The translations under genes and the position numbers were made by a program. A stretch of DNA of 28,644 nucleotides. It comes from PALSA-1196 sp036833805. GTDB lineage: Bacteria; Pseudomonadota; Gammaproteobacteria; Steroidobacterales; Steroidobacteraceae. The stretch covers positions 1-28,644 of the forward strand of contig DAITPA010000020.1 in assembly GCA_036833805.1 (NCBI GenBank), written 5' to 3'. The notes below the pieces were generated by a model. It was given only the letters and a program-made list of their open reading frames with translations. It made no database searches and was not told the DNA's origin. Below, one piece after another: positions 7,000 through 13,844 of this stretch; the stretch's first letter is position 1, and each line of letters opens with the position of its first letter.

Positions 7000-8895
7000 A
7001 TGATCAAACGTTCGACACTTGGCGGCGGCACCCTCCTGGCATTGACGCTGCTGTTCGTTGGACTGACGATCCTGTTTGATCATGCGCTGCACGGCTGGCG
7101 GCTTGATCTTACGCAGAACCGGCTGTACTCAACCTCCCCCGGCACCGATCGGATCCTGAAGAGCCTTAAGGAGCCGGTGAACCTGTACTTCTTCTTTACC
7201 GAGAAGAGCGCCTCGCAGCTGCCGGTGCTGAAGACCTACGGGGGGCGCGTGCGCGAGTTCCTCGAGGAGCTCGCGGCACGCTCCAACGGCAAACTCATCC
7301 TGCACCAGGTCGATCCACAGCCGTTCTCCGAGGATGAGGATCGCGCTGCTGAGCTTGGCGTGCGCGCCACTTCGCTTGGCGGCTCGAACGGCCAGCTTTA
7401 TTTCGGTCTCGCCGGCACGAACTCAACCGACGGCCACGCGGCGATCGAGTTTTTCGATCCGGGCAAGGAAGCGTTCCTGGAATACGAAGTCGTCAAACTG
7501 ATTCACGAACTCGCCAATCCCAAGAAGCCGGTGTTGGGCTGGCTTACAGGCCTGCCGATGGCGCCGGGCGTCGACCCGCAGTCGGGGCAGATGCGCGACC
7601 CTTGGGTCATCTACTCGCAGGCGCAGCAGCTCTTTACGATCCGCTCTGTCGATCCGGCCGCTGCCAAAATTGATGCCGACATCGATGTGCTGGTGCTTGT
7701 GCACCCGAAGAATCTTGCGCCCGCCACCTTGTTTGCGATTGACCAGTATGTGCTGAAGGGCGGTCACATTGCCGTGTTCGTCGACCCGATCGCCGAGGCC
7801 GACCAGAGCGGTGCCGATCCGCAGAATCCGATGTCCGCCATGACCGCTGACAAGTCCTCCCAGCTCGCGCCGCTGCTTGCCGCCTGGGGCGTCGACTTCA
7901 ATCCGAAGCAAGTGATCGCCGATGCAAAGCAGGCCCTGTCCGTATCGCTGCACGAGAGCGAGGCGCCCTCCAGGCACTATGGGATTCTCGGGCTTACTCA
8001 GCAGAACTTTAATAAGAGCGACGTCGTCACCTCCGGGCTCTCCAGTGTGAACGTCGCGATGAGCGGCTACTTGAAACCCGCCAAAGGCGCGACCACACGC
8101 TTTGAGCCTCTGCTGTTGACCAGCAATCAGGCGGAGCCTCTGCCGGTCGAGCGCTTTGCCATGCTGTTTGACCCCGGCACTTTGCGTGACGGCTTTCGCG
8201 CCACCGGCGAGCGCTACGCGATCGGCGCGCGCGTCACCGGCAATATCAAGACGGCTTATCCGGCAGGGCCGCCCGCCGGCGTGACACTCTCCCCCGGCGC
8301 GAGCGTTCTCAAAAATTCGCTCAAGCCGCTGCAGCTCGTCGTCTTTGCCGACGTCGACATGCTGGCGGATTACATGTGGGTCAGGCAGCAGAACTTGTTT
8401 GGCCAGCATGTCGCGCAGGCCTGGGCCAACAATGGCGACCTCGTTCTCAACGTGCTGGACAACCTCGCCGGCAGTGCCGATCTCATCAGCGTACGCGGCC
8501 GCGCGACCTTCACGCGGCCGTTTGAGCGCGTCGAAGCACTGCGCAGAAGCGCCGATGAGCGCTTCCGATCCAAGGAGCAGGAGCTCGAGCAGCAGCTGCG
8601 GAGCACTGAAGAGAAGCTGACAGCACTCGAGTCGCGGAGGAATGACAAATCTTCCCTGATCCTCACACCCGAGCAGGAGCGCGAGCTCGGGCGCTTCCAG
8701 GATGAGAAGGTGCAGGTGCGCAAGGAGCTGCGCAACGTACGTCTGGGCCTCGATCAGGAGATTCGCAGTCTCGGCACGACGCTCAAGATTCTGAACATCA
8801 TCATTGTGCCGGTGTTGCTGGCGGTGCTTGCGCTCATTGCGGTCGGTTGGCGGAAACGCAAACGCACGGCGCGCGCAAATGAGGCGCGCAAATGA
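7000..8895 (+). CDS. GldG-like ABC transporter auxiliary protein
   Basis: A 631-aa membrane-anchored protein of the GldG/ABC_transp_aux type (PF09822). A transmembrane helix lies near residues 10-32. It is followed by the family block RLDLTQNRLYSTSPGTDRILKSLKEPVNLYFF, where LT.N.LYS.S..T is the GldG signature, and a large soluble, presumably periplasmic region. This includes the segment KPVLGWLTGLP and DVLVLVHPKNLAPATLFAIDQYVLKGGHIAVFVDP. A strongly charged heptad-rich coiled coil spans about residues 506-595, and a C-terminal transmembrane helix (about 596-616) ends in a basic tail. An in-frame start exists at 6925 inside the permease gene, but ATG 7000, 19 bp after the permease stop with GAGGG upstream, gives the family N-terminus. 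Its stop overlaps the next start by 4 bp (ATGA). Function is unknown beyond the transporter association. Confidence 0.9.
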   Translation: MIKRSTLGGGTLLALTLLFVGLTILFDHALHGWRLDLTQNRLYSTSPGTDRILKSLKEPVNLYFFFTEKSASQLPVLKTYGGRVREFLEELAARSNGKLILHQVDPQPFSEDEDRAAELGVRATSLGGSNGQLYFGLAGTNSTDGHAAIEFFDPGKEAFLEYEVVKLIHELANPKKPVLGWLTGLPMAPGVDPQSGQMRDPWVIYSQAQQLFTIRSVDPAAAKIDADIDVLVLVHPKNLAPATLFAIDQYVLKGGHIAVFVDPIAEADQSGADPQNPMSAMTADKSSQLAPLLAAWGVDFNPKQVIADAKQALSVSLHESEAPSRHYGILGLTQQNFNKSDVVTSGLSSVNVAMSGYLKPAKGATTRFEPLLLTSNQAEPLPVERFAMLFDPGTLRDGFRATGERYAIGARVTGNIKTAYPAGPPAGVTLSPGASVLKNSLKPLQLVVFADVDMLADYMWVRQQNLFGQHVAQAWANNGDLVLNVLDNLAGSADLISVRGRATFTRPFERVEALRRSADERFRSKEQELEQQLRSTEEKLTALESRRNDKSSLILTPEQERELGRFQDEKVQVRKELRNVRLGLDQEIRSLGTTLKILNIIIVPVLLAVLALIAVGWRKRKRTARANEARK

Positions 8896-9983
8896 GCGCG
8901 CGCCGCGTCTGCATCCTTCTCGTGGCGGGCGTGGTCGTGATCCTGGGCGCCTTGTGGGTCGCGTCGCAGCGGCATCTGGAAAAGGCGACCCTGGCAGGCG
9001 AGCTCGTGCTGCCGGGTCTTGAGAAGTCCGTGAACGATGTCACTGAAATTCATCTTGTAAAAGGTGATGGCGTGCGCACGACTTTGCAGAAGCGCCCCGC
9101 CGACTGGATCGTCGGGGAACGCGCCTACCCGGCCGATTCGGGGCGCGTGCGCAAGCTGCTCTTGGATCTGGGCGCGTTGCGCGTGGTTGAAGAGAAGACG
9201 CGCAATCGTGAGTTCTATGCGCAGCTTGGCGTTGAAGACAGCGCTTCACCCAAAGCCGCCGGCACGCTCGTCGAGGTCGTGACGCCAAAGAAAACCTTTG
9301 ACCTCATTGTGGGCAAGCCCGCCGGAGGCAAGACCGGATTCGCGCGCGTTCCCCATGCCGAGCCGAGCCTCCTCGTACAACCGCTCATCAGCGTCGACGC
9401 CGATCCGCGGCGCTGGATCGATCGCAGCGTTGTCGATATCAGCGAGCAGCGCGTCAAAGAAGCCGTCATCGAAAGCGCCGCGGGGCCCTCCTATACGGCC
9501 GCCCGCCTGTCGCCGCAGCAGACCGACTACCAGGTGGCTGCCATCCCGAAGGGACGCACGCTTTCGAGCGCGGGCGCGGCGGACGGAGTAGGCAGCGTGT
9601 TTGCGGCGCTTGAGGCGGACGATGTGCGGCGCGCGCCGGCCGCCGCCAGCGATGCTGCAAGACCTGATCACGCGATCTTCCGCACCTTCAATGGCCTCGA
9701 GCTCGACGTCACGGGCCGCCTGGAAGACACGCACCACTACGTCGCGCTCCTGGCCCGTTCGACCGCGAAGGAATCGCAGGCCGAGGCCGACGCTGCCAAT
9801 GCGCGCTTCGGCGGCTGGCAATTCGAGATTCCGAGCTACAAGTATCAGGCGATGTTCACGCCTGTTGAGCAGCTGTTGAAGCCGATTGAGCCGCCGAAGC
9901 CCAAAGCCACCAAGGCGGACGCGGCAAAGAAAAGCTCGAAAGCACAAGCCGCACCCGCGGCGCCCGCGGAGCCGCCGAACTAG
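8892..9983 (+). CDS. DUF4340 domain-containing protein
   Basis: A 363-aa protein with one N-terminal transmembrane helix (about residues 5-24) and a large presumably periplasmic region. The block LPGLEKSVNDVTEIHLVKGDGVRTTLQKRPADWIVGERAYPADSGRVRKLLLDLGALRVVEEKT is typical of DUF4340, with beta-rich repeats of the pattern W.V.E...YPAD...V..LL..L..L. The last 35 or so residues are rich in Lys, Ala and Pro and probably disordered. DUF4340 genes commonly follow GldG-like genes, as here with a 4-bp ATGA overlap that implies translational coupling. It is probably an accessory subunit of the same transporter; the biochemical role is not known. It converges with lptG, 13 bp away. Confidence 0.9.
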   Translation: MSARRVCILLVAGVVVILGALWVASQRHLEKATLAGELVLPGLEKSVNDVTEIHLVKGDGVRTTLQKRPADWIVGERAYPADSGRVRKLLLDLGALRVVEEKTRNREFYAQLGVEDSASPKAAGTLVEVVTPKKTFDLIVGKPAGGKTGFARVPHAEPSLLVQPLISVDADPRRWIDRSVVDISEQRVKEAVIESAAGPSYTAARLSPQQTDYQVAAIPKGRTLSSAGAADGVGSVFAALEADDVRRAPAAASDAARPDHAIFRTFNGLELDVTGRLEDTHHYVALLARSTAKESQAEADAANARFGGWQFEIPSYKYQAMFTPVEQLLKPIEPPKPKATKADAAKKSSKAQAAPAAPAEPPN

Positions 9984-9997
9984 AACGCGGTTCTTTT
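9982..9997 (+). terminator. Weak intrinsic terminator after DUF4340 gene
   Basis: AGAAC (9982-9986), loop GCG and GTTCT (9990-9994) form a 5-bp hairpin that leads directly into TTT. The stem is short, but hairpin-plus-T placement at the end of the operon and between convergent genes fits termination on the plus strand. Confidence 0.35.
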
Positions 9998-11055
9998 CAG
10001 CGCGCGCGCGCGAGCAGGCCTAACGACACCGCCACCAGCAGCGCCGTCGGCAGCCACGCGAGCACGACGGGATTTAACTGAAACACAATCGTGCCGCTTT
10101 CGATCAGGCGCTGCAGCAGGAAAAAGCCGAGGCCCAAGAGTAACCCCACGAGCGTGCGCGAGCCCGCGCCCGCGGAGCGCAGCGAACCCAGCACGAACGG
10201 AATGGCCAGCAGCACCGCAAAGGCGATCGCGACGGTGCGTGCGATCCGCGACCAGAAGGCAAAGACGTACGGCTGCACGTCAAGTTCATTGGCGCGGAAG
10301 TAGCCGATCAACCCCCAAAGCGCCGAGATATCAAGGTCGCTCGGATTCTCCACCGCGAGCCCGAGAAACCCAGCGCTGACCGTGGATTCGAGCACACGCG
10401 CGCCAATGGGCCGTGTGAGCACGCGCTCCGGAGTAAAACGCGACTCGGTGTAGTCGGAGAGGAGCCAGCTTCTGTTCTGTCCGGCGGTTGCGCGCACCGC
10501 GTGGCCGATCGCGAGCAGGCGATGCCCGGGGGAGAGCTCAAACACCTGCATGGCGCCGAAACGGCTGCCGCTCGACTCGCGCGTGACGTTCAGGATGACG
10601 TTGCCGTCGCGTACCCAGGCGCCGCCGTAACTCATGTCGGTGAACTTGTTGAAAGCCTTGTATTGCTTCGCCGCCTGCACGAGCTGCGGCCCGAGATACT
10701 CGCCGAGCGCAACTTCCAACGTGATGAGGATGAAGGCGGCTCCAAGTGCCGCCGCGGCCAATCGCGCAACCGAGATGCCGGTTGCGCGCATGACGGTGAG
10801 TTCGCTGCCGCGCGCGAGCGACCCTAAGCCAATGAGGGCGCCGATGAGCGCCACGATCGGCAGCGCCTGCCAGGCCAGCTGCGGCACGTTCAAGACCACG
10901 AACCAAACCGCATCGAGCGCAGAATAGTGCCCGACACCGATATCCTCCTGCTCGCCAATGAAGAGAAACAGGGCGCCCAACACCACCACTACGGCAAGCA
11001 CGAGCGCCACCGCGCCCAAAATGCTACGAATGATGTAGCGGTCGAGTAATGTCAT
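9997..11055 (-). CDS. lptG: LPS export ABC transporter permease LptG
   Basis: A 352-aa inner-membrane permease of the LptB2FG complex, which extracts lipopolysaccharide from the inner membrane and passes it to LptC/LptA. It has three N-terminal helices, beginning DRYIIRSILGAVALVLAVVVVLGALFLF, then a periplasmic beta-jellyroll (about residues 130-250) and three C-terminal helices ending in LAWLPTALLVAVSLGLL. The RGSELTVMRATGIS motif is the coupling helix that contacts LptB. The start is ATG 11055, which overlaps the lptF stop by 4 bp (ATGA); the open frame further upstream overlaps lptF and has no family similarity. It is second in the lptF-lptG operon. LptB, LptC and LptA are not in the window. 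Confidence 0.94.
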   Translation of the reverse strand: MTLLDRYIIRSILGAVALVLAVVVVLGALFLFIGEQEDIGVGHYSALDAVWFVVLNVPQLAWQALPIVALIGALIGLGSLARGSELTVMRATGISVARLAAAALGAAFILITLEVALGEYLGPQLVQAAKQYKAFNKFTDMSYGGAWVRDGNVILNVTRESSGSRFGAMQVFELSPGHRLLAIGHAVRATAGQNRSWLLSDYTESRFTPERVLTRPIGARVLESTVSAGFLGLAVENPSDLDISALWGLIGYFRANELDVQPYVFAFWSRIARTVAIAFAVLLAIPFVLGSLRSAGAGSRTLVGLLLGLGFFLLQRLIESGTIVFQLNPVVLAWLPTALLVAVSLGLLARAR

Positions 11056-12164
11056 GCGGGACTTCTGTTGCGCAGGCGTGCAAGCGAGCTTGGGGCGAAG
11101 TAAACCCCGAGCGCGAGCAGCACCACTGCCGCATGCACCCACCACAGGCCCAGATACTCGGGCACCGTGCCGCGGGCGAGCCACACCTTGCCCGCCGACA
11201 CGAGGTTCGCGTAGATCATATAAATCAGAATGGCCAGCCAGACACGCCCGTAACGGCCTTGCCGCGGCCGCAGACGCGCAAGCGGCACCGCAAGGAATGT
11301 CAGCACGATGCACATGACCGGCAAGGCGACTCGCCAATGAACTTCGGCGCGCCGGCCGGGGTCGTCGCTTTGCAGCAACTCGCGCGTCGGCACGGCCTCA
11401 AGCGCAGTCACGGCGTCGGACAGCTCCGGGACACGCACCGGAATCACGTGCTCGGCAAAGCGCACGATCCGGAACTCGGCGCTGCCGGGCACCCCTTCGA
11501 ATCGCTCGCCATTGTAGAGCGTGAGGGTATGTGTCATGCCGTCCGCCGCGAGCGCATGCCGAGCCCGATCCGCGACCGCGACCTGCACGCGGCCGCCATA
11601 CTCGCGCTCGACGAACACATGCAACAGCGCGCCCGCAGGATCGAGCCCCTCGGCGTACACGACGGCGCCGTCCGCGCCGCCGAAGGTGCGAAAGTGGCCC
11701 GGTGAGATCGGCGCGAACTGGCCGGCACGCAGTGCTGCGCTGCGCAGCGACAGCGAGCGCGTTACGGCCTGCGGGCCCAAGTCAAGAGTGAGCCAGGCGA
11801 GCGCCGCGGTGACGAGTGCCGCGAGCAGCGTCACCGGCCAGTACAGGCGCGCGGCCCCCACGCCGCAGGCAAGCGCCGCCGTGATTTCGCTGTCGTGATA
11901 CAGCCGGCCGAAGGCAAGCACGACTCCCAGGAGAAGCCCGATCGGCGTCAGAATGCTCAAGTCCTGCAGTGCGCCGAGCCCGATGAGCTCGAGCACCACC
12001 TGTCTTGGATACTGGTTCTCGGCGGCGCGCGCCAGCACCCGGGCCATTTGATTCGTGAGCAGGATAACGAGCAATACCCCGGTCACGACCAGCCAGCTTG
12101 CCAGCACCTCCCGCAGCACATAACGATCGAGAATCCGCCCCAAAGTGGGTGCCCTGCCGCTCAA
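11052..12164 (-). CDS. lptF: LPS export ABC transporter permease LptF
   Basis: A 370-aa inner-membrane permease, partner of LptG in the LptB2FG lipopolysaccharide extractor. It opens ILDRYVLREVLASWLVVTGVLLVILLTNQMARVL. The YHDSEITAALACGV coupling helix matches the LptF form (YTESEITVMHACG in E. coli). The periplasmic domain contains LTLYNGERFEGVPGSAEFRIVRF, and the C-terminal helices begin with the block PLARLRPRQGRYGR. No ATG fits the N-terminus: the frame opens at TTG 12164, and a second TTG at 12143 (with AGGG about 8 nt upstream) would remove seven residues. The start is therefore uncertain. It is divergent from pepA, the classical gammaproteobacterial arrangement. Confidence 0.93.
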   Translation of the reverse strand: MSGRAPTLGRILDRYVLREVLASWLVVTGVLLVILLTNQMARVLARAAENQYPRQVVLELIGLGALQDLSILTPIGLLLGVVLAFGRLYHDSEITAALACGVGAARLYWPVTLLAALVTAALAWLTLDLGPQAVTRSLSLRSAALRAGQFAPISPGHFRTFGGADGAVVYAEGLDPAGALLHVFVEREYGGRVQVAVADRARHALAADGMTHTLTLYNGERFEGVPGSAEFRIVRFAEHVIPVRVPELSDAVTALEAVPTRELLQSDDPGRRAEVHWRVALPVMCIVLTFLAVPLARLRPRQGRYGRVWLAILIYMIYANLVSAGKVWLARGTVPEYLGLWWVHAAVVLLALGVYFAPSSLARLRNRSPA

Positions 12165-12353
12165 GGCATGCCCGACAGAACGGCGGACGGCTCTTGAGTT
12201 AAACTTGGAAGTGCTGGACGCGCCGTGCGTGTGTGCATGAGTGGACGCGAATGGGACGGGGAAGGGAATCTAGCTCCCTAAGGTAGATCAGACGCGGCCG
12301 CGTCTCAATAGTTCGTAACCGGCCAAAGCTCAAGGCATCATGGGACTAAATCA
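12165..12353. promoter_or_regulatory. Divergent promoter region, lptF / pepA
   Basis: These 189 bp must carry promoters for lptFG (leftward) and for pepA and the genes behind it (rightward). A perfect 16-bp palindrome AGACGCGGCCGCGTCT (12290-12305) is the strongest symmetric element and could be an operator. A smaller symmetric GGGA...TCCC hairpin lies just upstream (about 12264-12278). CTCTTGAGTTAAACT (12191-12205) resembles the sequence before the rhomboid gene at 13 of 15 positions. No Shine-Dalgarno is obvious close to ATG 12354. No small gene is supported. Confidence 0.45.
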
Positions 12354-13844
12354 ATGCATTTCGATATTTGGACGACGGGACTTGCAACGCTAGCCGTCGA
12401 CTGCGTCGTTCTCGGCGTCTTCGAAAAGGGCGAGCTCAACGAGGAGGCACGCACAGTGGATGCGGCATCGGGCGGGCGCCTCACGGTCCTCATGGGGCGC
12501 GGCGATTTTTCCGGAAAAAGCGGTGAAACCCTGCTGCTCACGGATCTGCCCGGCGTCAAGGCATCACGCGTGCTGCTCACCGGCCTCGGAGCCAAGAAGA
12601 ATTTCAGCAGAAAGACCTATCGTCGCGCGCTGAGCGCCGCGATCAGCGCCGTCGCGCGCACGCGCATCACGAGTGTCGCAATCGCGCTTGCGCGCCCGGG
12701 GGCGAAAGAACTCGATGACTACTATCTAGGACGTGCTGCCGTAGAAATCACTGCATCGGCGCTCTATCAGGTGAACGATCTGAAGAGCGGCAAAAAGCCC
12801 AAGACGTCGGCGCTTGCGACTGTACTCACAGGCCCCGTGCGCAAAGCGGGTGCGACTGCCGCGCGGCGCGGCCTGGTGCACGGCACAGCGGTCGCGAATG
12901 CGATGCGCGTGCAGCGCGATCTTGCGAACTTGCCGGCGAACGTGTGCACGCCCACTTACCTCGCCGAGCGCGCGCGGGCGATGGCAAAGGGCGTCGCGTC
13001 ACTCAAAGTACTGGTGCTCGATGATGCAGCGCTGCGGCGCGAGAAGATGGGTTGCTTCCTCGCCGTCGCGCAGGGCAGCGATGAGCCTGCGAAGTTCATC
13101 GTCATCGAGCACCGCCATTCCAAATCGGCGCCGACGGTCGCGCTGGTCGGCAAGGGCATCACCTTTGATACCGGCGGCATCTCACTCAAGGACCCCGGGG
13201 CGATGGACGAGATGAAGTTCGACATGAGCGGCGCGGCAGCCGTCATGGGTCTGCTCGGCCTCGCGGCCGAGCTGCGCTTGCCGCTCAACATCGTGGGCCT
13301 CCTTGCGGCTTCTGAGAACATGCCGAATGGACGCGCCATCAAGCCGGGCGACATCGTCACGAGCGCCGCGGGTTTGACGGTCGAGATCCTGAACACCGAC
13401 GCCGAGGGCCGCCTTGTGCTGTGCGACGCGCTGCACTATGCGCGCCGCTTCAATCCAGCAGCCGTCATTGACATCGCAACGCTGACCGGTGCCTGCGTCA
13501 TTGCCCTGGGCGCGCATCACACCGGCGTCATGGCAAACGACGATGCGCTCGCGCGCGAGATCGTCGCCGCCGGAGTGCGCGCCGATGATCGCGCTTGGCA
13601 GCTGCCGGTCACCGAGGAGTACGGCGAGCAGCTAAAGAGCAACTTCGCGGATTTTGCCAACATTGGCGGCCGCGAGGCGGGCGCGATCACGGCCGCGGCG
13701 TATCTTGCGAAGTTCACGCAGGGGATGAAGTGGGCGCACCTCGACATCGCAGGCACGGCTTACCTCGGCGGCGCGCACAAAGGCAGCACCGGGCGCCCGA
13801 CCGCGCTGCTGGCGGACTTTCTGATCCATCGCGCCGGGCGGTGA
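12354..13844 (+). CDS. pepA: Leucyl aminopeptidase PepA (M17 family)
   Basis: A 496-aa cytosolic dimanganese/dizinc aminopeptidase that releases N-terminal residues from peptides; in E. coli the same protein also binds DNA at the carAB promoter and at cer/psi recombination sites. The M17 signature NTDAEGRL is present. The metal and active-site blocks are VALVGKGITFDTGGISLKDPGAMDEMKFDMSGAA (with the catalytic Lys in GKG and the Asp ligands) and LCDALHYARRFNPAAVIDIATLTGA. The N-terminal macrodomain-like region spans about residues 1-165. Length matches the family (about 500). It is divergent from lptF as in other gammaproteobacteria. Its TGA shares one base with the valS ATG (TGATG), so valS translation is probably coupled to it; the holC gene commonly found between them is absent. 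Confidence 0.96.
   Translation: MHFDIWTTGLATLAVDCVVLGVFEKGELNEEARTVDAASGGRLTVLMGRGDFSGKSGETLLLTDLPGVKASRVLLTGLGAKKNFSRKTYRRALSAAISAVARTRITSVAIALARPGAKELDDYYLGRAAVEITASALYQVNDLKSGKKPKTSALATVLTGPVRKAGATAARRGLVHGTAVANAMRVQRDLANLPANVCTPTYLAERARAMAKGVASLKVLVLDDAALRREKMGCFLAVAQGSDEPAKFIVIEHRHSKSAPTVALVGKGITFDTGGISLKDPGAMDEMKFDMSGAAAVMGLLGLAAELRLPLNIVGLLAASENMPNGRAIKPGDIVTSAAGLTVEILNTDAEGRLVLCDALHYARRFNPAAVIDIATLTGACVIALGAHHTGVMANDDALAREIVAAGVRADDRAWQLPVTEEYGEQLKSNFADFANIGGREAGAITAAAYLAKFTQGMKWAHLDIAGTAYLGGAHKGSTGRPTALLADFLIHRAGR

Noticed and set aside
7423..8409. A 328-codon minus-strand frame opposite the GldG-like gene, and similar ones at 9246-9947 and 15053-16006
   Set aside because: All are antisense shadows of well-supported genes, with Arg/His/Ala-rich composition and no ribosome-binding site or conserved motif.
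9997..11337. A long version of LptG starting at 11337
   Set aside because: The extra 94 residues overlap lptF out of frame and are not hydrophobic; ATG 11055 with the ATGA overlap matches the family start.
13595..13843. An 83-residue N-terminal extension of ValS
   Set aside because: It lies inside pepA in another frame; the ATG at 13844 gives the normal ValRS N-terminus.
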